64,000 nucleotides of DNA from Pegoplata infirma (GCA_963921195.1 OY992536.1:318759038-318823037); one strand, 5' to 3'. Positions 35,901 to 48,668 are shown, counted from the first letter of the stretch. Numbers and translations are program-made. The notes: generated by a model from the sequence alone, not told the origin.

Positions 35901-36289
35901 GTGAGGCATTCCACACCAAATAGATAGCCCTTTATGGAACTAACAAAATTGCGTTTTTGGTTTTTAAATTTTTCAAAGACAGAGCTTCAAAGAATTTTAT
36001 TCCTTAATTCGATTTGTCATTCTGAGTGAAAATTTAGTGATTGCATTCCCCAATCACATTTTAGCGAATTGAATGAATTCACTTTAGACTCATTCGATTT
36101 ATAAATATCGAATGCATTCGTTTTATTTTTCATTCGACTTTCAAAAATCGAATGCATTTGATTTTTTTTTAATTCGACTTTTAAAAATCCAATGCATTCA
36201 CTTGCGAATGCATTTTTTTAATTTTCGGGAACACCAATTTTTTTGGATTCAAAATTAGAGCCCATTGGGGTCATCGTATGTAAAGAGTA

Positions 36290-37972
36290 GGGTGATCAAT
36301 TATTCGACTTTTCTCAAAAACCGGTTTTCGAATAGTTCGAAAATCAGCATTTTTGAAAAAACCGGTTTCGGTTTTTTAAATTGACAAAAAACCGGTTCAA
36401 CCGGTTTTTTTCGGTTTTCAGCAAAATAAGGTAAACAATGACGACCACGGCCATTTAAAAGCAGATATTGTCAACAAAATCGGTCTACACCATTTCAAAT
36501 TCTTTTTCTGAAAATACAAATTGTATTTAAGAAATTTCAAATTACATTTCAGAAATTTCTTAATATGTTTTGGAAATGTTCAATTTTATTTAAAAATGTT
36601 CTAATTGTATTTCTAAAACTTTCATTTATATTTCAAAAACTTTTTTAATGTTTCAGAAATTTCCAATCGTATTTCAGAGGTTTCCATTTGTACAAATTGC
36701 AATGAAAATAAAAATTTCTGAAATACAAATGGAAATTTTTGAAAACCATGTAGAAAATTTTGAAATATAAAGCCTTTGGATATCTTTGAAATACAAATGA
36801 AAATTTGTTTAAATACAAATACAAATTTTTGAATACAAATGCAGTTTTGTGAAAAGCATTTTAAAAATTTTGAAATGCGAAGGAACATTTTTTTAATACA
36901 ATTGGAATTTTATGAAAAGTTTTTAGAAAATTTTGAATTAATTATTTTGAACAAAAATAATTAAAACAAGTAAAAAAGTTAAATTCGGCCTTGCCGAATG
37001 TAGTGATACCCTCCACAATTTCAAAAAGATTATTGCAAAAAACTTTATTTAAAAGGAAATTACTTTTGAAAAAAAAAATTTTTTTTTTAAAAAAAAATTT
37101 CCGCGAAAAAAAATTTTGGTAAAAAAAATCCGCGATTTTTTTCTTTTTTTGTCAAAAATATGTTCGTACCTGTTTAAATACCATTTGGTGTTCAATTATG
37201 TTCACATATGTCAACCAGAAGCCGAATTAAAGCATTTTGTATTTTTAGGTTATGTTGAATGTACTGAAATTTTTGAGGTGTGCTTACATTTTCGTTCATA
37301 ACTTTTGAACCGCTGAACCGATATCGCTCAAATGCAATACCAAACTTCTCGGGAGAACTTCCAATAAATATGTTAAGTTTCAGTCATCTCTGTGCAATAT
37401 TTTGTCCGCGACAGCATTTTCCACAGACAGACAGACAGACAGACGGACAGACGGACATCGCTAGAATGTCTTAAAATCGATCGGGCATCATGAATATATA
37501 TACTTTATGGGGTCCTTGATCGATATTTCGATGAGTTACAAACGGAATGACAAACTTATATATACCCTCTATCACTAAGTGGAGGGTATAAAAAATTTCA
37601 TAGTCGACAAAAAAGGTTCAGTAAATTTTTTTTATTCGTAAAAATTTGAAACTTTCAAAAATAATCACTCAAATTATAAAGTTATTGCAAATGGGTATTT
37701 ATGAATTCGGCAAAGTCGAAATTATTTATTTACTTTTTTGCATTCAGTTAGGATTTTTTTGAACATCTTTTTTAGTAATTGAATTACACTTAAAAGAAAT
37801 TATCGAGTTTAACTGCTTTTAAGAGGTTGATTTAAAAAAACCGGGTTTCGACAGTCAAAATAACGGTCTAACCGGTTTTCGAATATTTAAGATTTAAAAA
37901 AAACCGACCTTTGCAATCCACAAAAAACCGGTTTAAACGGCTTCGAAAAACCGGTATAATCACCCTAGTAAA
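36290..37972. mobile_element. AGGGTGAT-ended element with AACCGGTTT repeats
   Basis: The left end TAGGGTGATCAATTATTCGA is mirrored by GGTATAATCACCCTA at the right. TA on both sides fits a TA duplication. Repeated AAAACCGGTTTTCGAA units occur at each end. Encloses the Helentron at 36965. Confidence 0.7.
36965..37594 (-). mobile_element. Helentron family C (CCTCCACTTAGTG type), full length
   Basis: The left (3') end has ACAAGTAAAAAAGTTAAATT and the hairpin TTCGGCCTTGCCGAA. The right end is CACTAAGTGGAGGGTATAAA. A CAGACAGACAGACGGACAGA tract lies near 37425-37455. Confidence 0.9.
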
Positions 37973-38358
37973 GAGAGTAGGCGATACTATGGACCAAAAT
38001 TTGGCTCCGTTTTGGTCTATATATTTAAAAAATCGTAGAATTCGCAGTGGAATGATAAAAAATCGAATGCATTCGATTTTTCTAAATCGAATGAACAAGA
38101 AATCAAATGAATTCATTTTTGTTCATTCAATCGAATGAATTCCAAGGACTGCAAGGACTGAAGGACTGAAAATTTAAAAAAGTCAATTTATCAAAAATCT
38201 GGCCACTTTTTTTCAAACTTTTTTTTGAAAGTTTAGATGTTTGTCTATCCTTACAAAAAATTCAGACATGTGTTTTTCGTTTTTTTTTTTTCACATTTGA
38301 ATTTTTAACAATTTATTAATTTGCTTGTATTTTTTCTTGTTTCAACATAGCGTATGAG

Positions 38359-38750
38359 CAGTGTTGCCATATATTCTTTTGAAATTTTTTTTTTTTTTTT
38401 TGTGAAAAAAATCTTTTTTTTTATACAAAAGTATTGAAATGATTAAAAATTAATACAAATTTATGTATTTTGAATTCAATTTTTATATCAAGTGTAAAAA
38501 AATAATAAAAAAAACAACCCAGCGTTCATTTGGAGCTCGAAAAGACTCATAAAAGAGTCTAGAGATTGGTCTAGGACCAATTCGGGTATTTACAAAAAAA
38601 AAACTGATGCCTTTTGTATTTTTTTAACTAATTAAGAAAAACTTGAAAAAACTTCATTATTTTCCAAAAACATGTTTTTTTAGAAAAATTCTTGAAATCT
38701 TTTTAGCACCTCAAAAAACTTGCAAAAAATCTTGATATATGGCAACACTG
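38359..38750. mobile_element. hAT MITE in the loop of F1b
   Basis: Begins CAGTGTTGCCATATAT and ends ATATATGGCAACACTG, with identical 8-bp flanks CGTATGAG (38351-38358, 38751-38758). The equivalent place in F1 copy a (about 32930) is uninterrupted. Confidence 0.93.
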
Positions 38751-39232
38751 CGTATGAGTAACATTTATGCAAATATTTAATACTCATTCGCCATTTTAAA
38801 ACAAGAAAATAAAAGCAAATTACAAAATTGTTAAGAAATTAAATAGTCAAATGTGATTTTCTCGAAAAACGAAAAACGCATGTCTGAATTTTTTGTGTGG
38901 ATAGACATACATCTACCCTTTTAATTTTTTTTATTTAAAAAAAAGTGGCCAGATTTTTAATAAATTGGCTTCTTTAAAAAATTAACAATTTCAGAACAGG
39001 TTCTAAAAATTAAAAAAAAAAAAATCAGTCGATAGCTCATACAAAACTATACAATAATGTAAATTTTTGAGATTGTGGTGCATTCCGTTTTAATTTGATA
39101 AATATTGTAAAATTGAATACAAAGCAACTCGACACAAGTTTTACAATTTTTCCAATATTTGACCACGCCTCTTAAGCCCAGTTTTTGAAAAATTGAAAAA
39201 CCAAAAACGCAATTTTCTTAGTTCCATATAGG

Positions 39233-40555
39233 TAGGGTGCCCATTTTTTTCTGAACTCAAATCAGTACGCACAAGTTTTATGTTTTTTTTTTCTAGAAAT
39301 AACTCTCTAAACAGTTTTCTGTGGGAAAACACTGATGATTTTTGAAAAACATTGATGATTTTTCCAACACTGAAAAAGTTTCGCTTAAACTACCAAACTT
39401 AGGGTCAATCAGTATTCAGTAAAAACAACAGTCATAAATTGTGTCGTTATTTTGCGGAAAATTTTGTTGACTACAAACAACTTCATTTGAATGTTTTGAT
39501 CGTTTTGGTGCAGAAAATATAACAAAAACCCACAGGTTTTTTGAATAAAAAGTCCACAGATTCTTAGGACTTTAAATGACTCTTACTTTTAGAAAACTTC
39601 CCAAATAATAAGCAATTCTTTTTTAAATATTCCTGATGTTCTGAGCGCTTTTTCCAATAAATTCGTATGACATTACCTCATCGAGCATCTAAGAATCATT
39701 TTATTCATCCAATTACATTATCATTCTAAAAAAATATAAAAATTCCATCACCCCGTGAACTTTTCGTTTTAGTAAACCTCAGAGATTCTGTGCGCCTTTT
39801 CATATCAATTTATAAAGATCAAAATAACCTCACGGTCAGATACATTTTTACGTTAAAGCTAAGTAAGTTGTTCACCGGTGAAAAAAAATGTTTCGAAACA
39901 TCAATTTATTTGTAGTGAAAATTTGACAGTCATATGTTTGGTTATGTTTCGCGCATCAGCATACATAAAATACCTCAAATTAAAATTTTGTTGATGATTT
40001 TTGTCTATGTATGTGATATAATTAATGTTTACAGTGCCAAACACTTATAATTACTTCATTTTATTTCTGAATGTTAAATTTCTCTGCTTTTTAAATGGTC
40101 TGTACAATTTAAAAAAATGTTGCTTATAGTGTTGTTGCGTATTGATGCAACATATACCGGGTTATTTTGCCGGTTTTTCACCAGTGAACAGAATACCTCT
40201 TCAGCGAAATTTTTACGCTTTTGTAAAGCCAGTGTGAAATTTATGTTTTTTTTTATATGGAGTTTGACAGATTTTCACGTGAAAACCGAGCAACTTACCC
40301 ACCTTAAGGGACCACTTGATTTTCGAATTTTAAGCTCTTTAGAATTCATTATAAATTATCTTATTGTCAGAATTAAGTTATAAAAAACTACCTTGAAGAC
40401 TTATTTTATGGAAACTCAAGTTTTTGTATAGAATTTTCGAATAAAATTATTTTTTATGTTGAAGTCTTTAAAAATCAGTACAATCAGTACATATTTAAAA
40501 AAATCAGTACAAATCAGTACAACCTTTTTTTGATCAGTACATGTACTGATGCATC
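39233..40555. mobile_element. AATCAGTACA repeat element
   Basis: TAGGGTGCCCATTTTTTT and AAATCAGTACG at the left; several AAATCAGTACA units and GTACATGTAC at the right (40480-40550). The outer ends are not clearly inverted. A TTAA-type MITE is nested at 39857. Confidence 0.45.
39857..40303. mobile_element. MITE with TTAA duplication (larger copy)
   Basis: TTAA flanks at 39853-39856 and 40304-40307. The ends AGCTAAGTAAGTTG and CAACTTACCCACC are inverted, followed inward by GGTGAAAA and TTTTCACG. Related to the MITE at 42974. Confidence 0.75.
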
Positions 40556-40559
40556 ATAT

Positions 40560-41400
40560 CTAGCTTTTGATTGCTTTTTTTAACCCTTTAGTATTTAAAT
40601 ATTTTGGTTTTCAACTTTTTGTTAACAATAATATTGTATTTAAATATTTTTTGTGATTTTTGCTGACTTTAAATTGTTGTTCAATGTCACTATGCCACGT
40701 CTCCGATTATTATCAGTCAGAAAAATCTCTAGTTTATATGAATGTATGTATGTCATCCTGTGTATTGTGTGTCATTTTTATGAAAGATAATTACATCAGT
40801 AAGATTTTGTTTATGTTTGTTTTGTTTAAACTACTAAAATATTGACCAAAAACGAAAAAGTTTAGTAGATAATGAAATTATGAAAATTGCATAATCATAA
40901 ATTGAGAGCAACTCCTAAAATTAAATTAAGTAGATAAATTGTGTAGTTTTTAAATAAAATTACACAGCTCTACAAATGTAAGGTTTGTCGCTGCGTTTTG
41001 AATTATTGAAACTAAAAGGTATAATATTTGATGCACTAAATCCAAATCTGCAACCCAAATTTTTCTATCACATCTAGATTTTGTGTAAATCGCGGTTAAA
41101 ATGTTGAAAAACTGCTTTTTTGGCCCTTTTTAAATACGAATAAAATAAGAACGCGACATGCTATTGACTTCGTTTTAAGTTTATCGTATAATTTGGAATC
41201 TAATCTTTAAGATAGGATAATATTATTTGGAAATTTAATTTTCCAACATGGTAAAAAAATCATTAACAAAAAGCTCCATTTTGAAAATATATATTGTTTA
41301 ACGCAAAGTATTTTTTTAATAAACATATGAAAACCAACAAACAAAGTTTTATTTTAATTCAGGTAATGAAAAAATATAATGTATATTAGGCGTCCCGAAA
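40560..41400. other. unclassified sequence with repeat E
   Basis: AT-rich. 41010-41170 matches dispersed repeat E (TCCAAATCTGCAACCCAAAT). No gene seen. Confidence 0.4.
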
Positions 41401-41424
41401 ATTAGAAACTTTTAAATTTTGTGT

Positions 41425-41835
41425 ACTCCGAAAAAAATCCATGCAACATTTTACGAAAAAAAGTTTCGTCCTTTTTTTTCGTAAAATACACAAAAGTTGA
41501 CTGCATAGTACGAAAAACTTTAGTACTGAATTTCGTATTTTTACGAAAGTAACGAAAATGATTAGCAAATATTTTTTTCGTAATATTTACGAATGTTGAC
41601 TACATATTACGAAAAAAATGTTGTAAAAACTTTTGTAATTTTACGAAAGCAACGAAAAAAAGAATGTAAATGCTTCTTTCGTAAAATATACAAATGTTGA
41701 CTACATATTACAAAAATAAAAGTTTACAGACTTTCGTATTTATACGAAAATAATTCGTAAAAACTTCTTTCGTAAGATATAGTAAAGTATACGAAAAAAA
41801 ATAGTCAAGAATTTTGTAATTTGACGAAACTAATG
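41425..41835. mobile_element. partial copy of the ACGAAA foldback
   Basis: TACTCCGAAAAAAATCCATG then TTTTACGAAAAAAAGTTTCG and further TTTTACGAAAG units. It corresponds to the right half of the element at 14269-15832 in reverse orientation. Confidence 0.75.
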
Positions 41836-42478
41836 AAAAAGGATATCTTTTTTATTTTTTTTTATTATTTATATTTATTATAATTAAAATTACAATAAAT
41901 ATTAAAATATATAAAAAAATTTCTTTTAGACATCGTGATTTAATATCGACTAAACTGTTTCTGAATATTTTTTCAAAATTTTTGCCCAAATATTTGTCTA
42001 TAATTTTATACTTTCAACATTTTTAAATTTTTGTCAACAAACGCAAATAGTTCGTTATTACATTTTAAAAATATTTTTTTACGAAAAAGTCACAGTTGGT
42101 AAAACGAAATTTTTCCTCTTGTCCTATTTTGTCCCTTTGCTTATTGAGTAATTAAATTTTAACTATTTACTAATTTGAAATACATAGCCATTGTAATTTA
42201 TAAAACAATATAAATTGAAAAAATTTGATTGCCAATTAATTTGTAATAAAAACTTAATTAACCATTCCATTCTAAGGTATCTGCTTATATAATTTAAAAA
42301 GCCATCCACGAAATCTATTTAAATCGGATATACTTCAATAATGTTTCGTTTTTCATTATATTTCCATATTTTTTGTTATTTATTATTTAATGCATTTTAT
42401 TTTAAAAAACTTTGTTCGTTGGTATGTTTTTTTATGTCAATTTGAAAACACTTTGTTATTAAAAACAATAAAATATAT

Positions 42479-44901
42479 CGGCCATTCCATGAGAGACCGC
42501 CCAAAATTTGACCGACGGTCTTTAGATTTTCCTAATATTTTGCAGAGAAATACTCTATGGGCCCATAGTAAGATTTCACTTTTGAGTTCGCCAAAATTCT
42601 AAAAACTCGCGATTTTATTCGATTTTTTAATTTTCAAAAAACCAAAAAATCTGTCAAAAGTGTCTCACTTTAAAAATCCATATCTTTAATGGATCTGAAT
42701 TCTGAAAAACGTGTTGGGATAAGACTATCGTTCACTTTAACAGAAAATTTACAAAAACATATTTTTCGCAAAACAAGCTGCATTTTTCCGCAGTTGCATT
42801 TTTTAAATGCATTTTTCGCTGATTTGCGTATCATCCGATTTATTTTTTGTTAGCATTTTTGGAAAATTTAGAATTTTTACTTTAAATTGACATCCTCAAA
42901 TCTCTGGGACGCGCACTTTTATTATGTTAATTTTATTTTTTAAGAAACTTCTTCCAAAATTTTTCTTTATTAAAGCTAAGTACTCTGTTTCTTACGGTGA
43001 AAATTTCACTTAAACTTTAAACGCCTCAAATTGCAATAAAACATTTAAAAATCAAGAACTTTTGACAATGATAAGAAAGAAACGATCATAACAAAACTGA
43101 AATGTCACTTTTTCACGGCAATTTAAATTGTCTTGTATAATAAAAATGAGTGAAAACTTTTTTAACAATTTCCCCTTAATTCCTCGCGTTGCCAATTTTT
43201 TTTTTTTTTATATGGAGTTTGACAGATTTTTTCCCGTGAAACCGAACAGAGTACTTAGCTTAAAGGGAAAAAATTTCAAATATTAAGTTTTAAACTTTTT
43301 TTTTTATTAGGTGGCAATCGTATATATAACTTTAATGAGACATATATTCTGTTGTACCTATTATATCTGAATGATTTAAAAAGCATTTTAATGTTATAAT
43401 TATTTTATTTCATAAAAAGAAGTAAAATAATTTTTTAATTGAATAAAAATGCATTTTGTTATTCATTGCAATCTACTTTGAGAACTGCATTTCATTTTTC
43501 CGCAGTTGCATTTTTTAAATGCATTTTTCGCCGATTTGAGTACCATCCGATTTTTTTTAGCATTTTTAGAAAATAAGAATTTTATCTTTAACCCATTTGT
43601 TACCAGCGCGCTGCAGCGCACAGTGGATCCTATAGAAGAAACACCCAGTCATTTTTTTTTCGCAGTAGTTTTTTTATAAAAAAGCTCTTTTTATATGTTT
43701 TAGGGGGCTCTGACTCCAAATTTAACAAAAACAAAAAAAAAAAAATTAAAAAAAATCAAAAATGGCGATTTTTTATTTTTGCAATTTTGCAACATTCGCG
43801 TTCATTGAAGGCATACCATTATAATTTTCTTTAAGTACTGCTTAAAATCCAAAAGTTAAACTAAAAAAAATAAAATTGGTCCAAATATGTAAAAAACGCT
43901 ACACTGAAAAAAAACAAAATTTTAGGTTATGATAAAAAATTACCAAAGTTCTTTAAAAAAAGTATGAACAGAAAACTAAAGGTGCTTACGTCCTCTTAAA
44001 TTTCCATATATGTTTTATAGTCATTTTCTTACAACCCGCCGAAATATTTGACGGTGAAAATTTTAGAGTTTTATTTTTCAGTGTATTATTTGCTGAATTT
44101 GGAAATAGTGTTAAGTTTTTAGACCAATGGGAACCATAATCTACCTGGCAATCGACGAAATTCGACGACAGTCATATTTCGAGCCACCCATATTAGCATA
44201 CAATGTTTGCTGGGTTAATTGATGTTTAAGTTCTTTTTATGAAATAAAATAATCATAACAATAAAATACTTTTTAAATCATTCAGATATAATCACTAAAA
44301 CAGAATTTATGTCTCATTAAAGTTATTTATTCGATTGTTACATAATAAAAAAAAGTTTAAAACTTAATGTTTGAAATTTTTTCCCTTTAATAAAGAAAAA
44401 TTTTGGAAGAAGTTTCTTAAAAAATAAAATCAACATAATAAAAGTGCGCGTCCCAGAGATTTGAGGATGCCAATTTAAAGTAAAAATTCTAAATTTTCCA
44501 AAAATGCTAACAAAAAATAAATCGGATGATACTCAAATCAGCGAAAAATGCATTTGAAAAATGCAGCTGCGGAAAAATGCAGCTTATTTTGCGAAAAATA
44601 TGTTTTTGTAATTTTTTTCTTAAAGTGAACGATAGTCTTATCCCAACACGTTTTTCAGCATTCAGATCCATTAAGAATTACTAAAGATATGGATTTTTAA
44701 AGTGAGACACTTTTGACAGATTTTTTGGTTTTTCGAAAATTAAAAAATCGAATAAAATCGCGAGTTTTTTGAATTTTGGCAAACTCAAAACTGAAATCTT
44801 TATATGGGCCCATAGAGTATTTCTCTGCAAAATATTAGGAAAATCTAAAGACCGTCGGTCAAAAAGTCGACATTTTTGGGCGGTCTCTCATGGAATGGCC
44901 G
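42479..44901. mobile_element. CGGCCATTCC foldback (family F2)
   Basis: The left end CGGCCATTCCATGAGAGACC is mirrored exactly at 44901; both are flanked by ATAT. Arms run about 680 bp (42479-43440 after removing a nested MITE; 44222-44901). The loop (about 43440-44220) includes a repeated AGTTGCATTTTTTAAATGCA and no transposase. Confidence 0.92.
42974..43259. mobile_element. MITE with TTAA duplication in the F2 left arm
   Basis: The ends AGCTAAGTACTCTG and CAGAGTACTTAGC are flanked by TTAA on both sides. The opposite F2 arm reads TTTATTAAAGGG without interruption, which proves the insertion and its TTAA target. Confidence 0.92.
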
Positions 44902-45227
44902 ATATCTAAAAAGGTGTTATTAAAAAAATATTTTTTTTACCATTTTTAAAATTAAAATTCCATAATATTTTTACTTTATTTTGAAGATAAAATTCCAAAC
45001 TTTATAATGAGCTTAATATAAAGTCGTTCGTATGTCGCGTTCATATTTTATTGGCTTCCAAAAATGGTCAAAAAGGCACTTTTTTGCCCCTTTAACCGCG
45101 AATAACTCAAAATCCTGATGTGATGGAAAAAATTGAGTTGCAGATTTGGAATCAGCGCACCAAATACTACCTAATACAGTTATCAGAACCCAATACGCAT
45201 TTTCTTGTAGAGCGGTGTTATTGGCCC

Positions 45228-45450
45228 TTACCACAAGAAAACAAAAAGTCTATTTTAACAAAAGTTTTATTTTAAAAACCTTACCATAGAAAAATAAAAT
45301 ATATTTAAAAGCAGCTTTTAATTTTATTTCCATACAAATTGTTTTTGTTTTTAAAATCGACTTTCAAAAAATGTATTGAACATTTGAAATTTAAAATAAA
45401 ACTTTTGTTAAAATAGACTTTTTGTTTTCTTGTGGTAAGGGCCAATTTGT
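45228..45450. mobile_element. foldback MITE, GGCCCTTACCACAAG termini
   Basis: GGCCCTTACCACAAGAAAAC at the left is mirrored by CTTGTGGTAAGGGCC at the right, with inverted TTTTAACAAAAG inside. A degenerate copy lies at 55680-55842. Confidence 0.85.
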
Positions 45451-45689
45451 ATGGAAACAAAATTAAAAGCTGATTTTAAATATATTTTATTTTTCAATGG
45501 TAAGGCTGATTGTTTATAAAAAAAAATCGAAACTTTAAATTTTTAATACAGTTACAGGTAATGTCAAAGTAGTAAAAAAATATAATTTACTTAAGAAAAT
45601 GAAAATCGGCAACTTTTGACAATTTTCCAAAACTATTTTCCAAATTTAAAAATTAGGTGAATGGTGATATCGTATTCCAGATCGAGCAC

Positions 45690-45862
45690 ATTATGAAATT
45701 TAATATTCAAATGCGATTTTATCGAAAAAATTGTGTGGATAGACAAACATCTAAACTAAAAAAAAAAAAATTACCAGATTTTTGATAAATTTACCTTTTT
45801 TAAAAATGGGAAATTTCAGAACAGATTCTGTAAAATTTTTCAAAATAAAAAATGGGCTATCA
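45690..45862 (+). mobile_element. fragment of an F1 arm
   Basis: TTCAAATGCGATTTTATCGA, GTGTGGATAGACAAACATCT and AATTTCAGAACAGATTCTG match the F1 right arm. Confidence 0.7.
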
Positions 45863-46857
45863 ATGTCGCCTCAAGTGACACAACTTTTGAAAAAGATATC
45901 TTTCGGTCGGGATGAAAAAATTTTGGAATCGGAAAATAAATGAGCTTGGGTCTTACATTGCACCCCTCCAGGGGCGTTTTTAGGGCTTTTTGTGGATTTT
46001 TACCCTATTATGCCCAACTTTGACCCCGATGAGTCAAAATGAGGTCATATGGCCCCAACCAACCTCCCTAATTTTTTAGCTAATTTTTTTCGAAGTTAAC
46101 GAAAGCCGTTTTTTTTAATTACAAAGTTACAAAATTTGTTTTTGATAGATTTCCCGCTCTCATCCCACTAAGCGATCCCATAGCTTTTAAAGGAAAAGCC
46201 CTAAGCTTTCTTTGGAATAAAAAAGAACCCATTTAAAAAAAAGTCAAAAAAGTTTTGGATTAAAAAAAAAAAAATTTTTTTTTAATAATTTCAAAGATGA
46301 GGAGAGCCATCCGTATGTCAAATTATCAAAGTTTATTTATTCTGGCTGTGATAAAGCTGTTAAAACAAGGGTGTTATTTAGAAAATTTTGACAGGTCGTT
46401 TTACAAGTTTTCTAATCTAAACGACCCTTAAGCAAAGACAAAAATATTTTTTTTACACAAAATTTGTTTCTGGCGCAGTTTTTGTCACCAAAAAATCTGC
46501 AGGATTGTTGTTTTATTTGATTCAGTACAGCAATATATACAGTATATAAGTTTTACTTGTTATAAACATTATTGGGATTTCTGCAACATTGTTAAGACAA
46601 TTAAAAAAAAAATATTAGCGGTATTTCCTCTTGTTAGTAAAATATTCTTGCAAGACGTTCAAATATTTCATGTCCAGTATAAATGCTTGAGAATGCAAGA
46701 CCACAGCAACATAATTCTTGAAATTTGCTAGACTTTAATTTATATACAAGACTAAAACCTTCAGCAAATACTGGCCCTTCAAACTTACAATACTAAAAAC
46801 ATTTTTTCCGAAAATAATAAGAAAAATTAACAAATATTGGTTTCTCGTGTAAAAAAA
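45863..46857. other. unclassified sequence
   Basis: A more GC-rich patch (CACCCCTCCAGGGGCG, GGCCCCAACCAACC) lies at 45960-46070 and resembles no known gene in any frame. Otherwise AT-rich. Confidence 0.35.
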
Positions 46858-47391
46858 TATTTTTATACCCTCCACTTAGTGATAGAGGGTATATATAAGT
46901 TTGTCATTCCGTTTGTAACTCATCGAAATATCGATCTGGGACCCTATAAAGTATATATATTCATGATGCCCGATCGATTTTACGACATTCTAGCGATGTC
47001 CGTCTGTCCGTCTGTGGAAAATGCTGTCACGGACAAAATATTGCACAGAGATGACTGAAACTTAACATATTTATTGGAAGTTCTCCCGAGAAGTTTGGCA
47101 TTGCATTTGAGCGATATCGGTTTGGCGGTTCAAAAGTTATGAACGAAAATCTGGTTGACATATGTGAACATAATTAAACACTAACTGGTATTTAAACAAG
47201 TACGAACATATTTTTTGACAAAAAGAGAAAAAAATCGCGGATTTTTTTTTTACCAAAAATTTTTTTCAAAAAAATTTTTTTTTTTCAAAAGTAATTTCCT
47301 TTTAAATAAAGTTTTTTGCAATAATCTTTTTGAAATTGTGGAGGGTATCATTACATTCGGCAAGGCCGAATTTAACTTTTTTACTTGTTTT
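46858..47391 (+). mobile_element. Helentron family C, full length
   Basis: Starts TTTTATACCCTCCACTTAGTG; contains ATCGAAATATCGATCTGG and GTCCGTCTGTCCGTCTGTGG. Ends TGTGGAGGGTAT, hairpin TTCGGCAAGGCCGAA, then TTTTTTACTTGTTT. Confidence 0.93.
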
Positions 47392-47999
47392 ACTATAAAA
47401 GCTATTTTCACAAGAAAGTAGCTAATTTAACAACAGTGGAATGTTTGGGATATAAACTTGCAATATAAACTCACGTTTTGTATTAGAAAAACGAAGTATT
47501 AATGCTACCCTTGCAAATTTGCTAACTTTAAAACTTGGGACCTGGCATTATTTTTTTATGAAAAAACAATGACAGTTAATGCCTTGGCGCTAATCACGTA
47601 AAACGAAAACAATAGACGATGCATAAACGACATCAAAATGCATATCGTTTTGAAGGGAAATTTCAAACTTTTTCTTTATTAAATGGTTAAAAATTGTTGT
47701 CTAATCCAGAAACATTAAAAAAATTGGATATATTTTTTATGGTATTAATGCTACCCTTGCAAATATGCTATCAAGAGTGAATATCGCTATTATTAATAAG
47801 TATTTACAAGAATGTGTGTTGTCTGATGTGTGTGGTTTTTACTAATCAGTCAAAAGCAAAAAAGAAAAAAAGTTGCAATATATTTATTGAATGAAATCAG
47901 TTAATAATCGCAGTGTCCACGCCAAGTATATATTTATTATTAATTTTTTTTATTTTTTTTGCGTAGGATAAAAACATGTTTTTATTTAAATATTTTTTT
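47392..47999. other. mostly unique sequence
   Basis: A fragment of the TTGGGACC MITE lies near 47537-47590, and a duplicated phrase TTAATGCTACCCTTGCAAAT at 47499 and 47744. No gene seen. Confidence 0.4.
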
Positions 48000-48600
48000 T
48001 ATACCCTTCACTTAGTGGTGGTGGGTATAAGTTTGTCATTCTATTTGTAACTCATTGAAATATTTTTGATCTGTAATCGATTCTAAGACATTCTAGCGAT
48101 GTCCAACCTGTTTGTTGAAATGACGACTACGACCAAAATATTACACAGATATTTCTGTAACCTAACATATTAATGGAATTCACGTCAGAAATTTTAGTCT
48201 TGCAAAATTGCGCAATGTCAAAATTACAACTTTTTTTGCTTGTGTCTTTGTGAATAAAAGCAATTGTATTTGTATTAAAATAAATTGCAAATCTTTTCTT
48301 GCAACTACGAATCATATAAAAGGTAATAGAAAAATAAAAATTTTACTAAAAATTTTTTTTTTAAAAAAAATGTTGCAATATTGCACTGTTGCAAGGGTCA
48401 AACAATTCTGAAGTGAATACCCTGATTAACTTCGTGTTGCTTCTAGAAATTTGGTATTGCATAAGAGTAATAATATCGGTTCAGCGTTCCAAAAGTTACG
48501 AACGAAAATTTTGGTACATTCCACATAACCTAAAAATATAAAATGCTTTAAATCGGATGCTGGTTTATTTAAACAAGTGCTAACATGTTTTTTTTTATCC
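48000..48600 (+). mobile_element. Helentron family C, degenerate
   Basis: Starts TATACCCTTCACTTAGTGG; retains TCTAAGACATTCTAGCGATG and CAAAAGTTACGAACGAAAAT. The 3' end has decayed. Confidence 0.7.
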
Positions 48601-48668
48601 GAAATTCTTTTGCGGAATTTTTTATTCCGCGAAATTTTTTTTTTACAATTTTTGTTTTTTGTGGAATT

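Larger units (their letters stand above)
35988..38160. mobile_element. AATCGAATGCATTCG element inside F1b
   Basis: Many GAATGCATTCGATTTT units near both ends in opposite orientation (36040-36215, 38040-38150). It contains the CCGGTTT element and a Helentron. Confidence 0.6.
35903..39232. mobile_element. GAGGCATTCC foldback (F1), copy b, heavily interrupted
   Basis: The left end GAGGCATTCCACACCAAAT is at 35903. Only about 85 bp of the left arm remains before another element enters at about 35988. The rest of the palindrome (38165-39232) matches copy a, including TGTTTGTCTATCC and GTGGTGCATTCCG. The right terminus is cut at 39232. Confidence 0.8.

Noticed and set aside
43590..43640. GC-rich CCAGCGCGCTGCAGCGCAC patch considered as an exon
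   Set aside because: It lies in the F2 loop, has no open frame of note and no splice-like borders.
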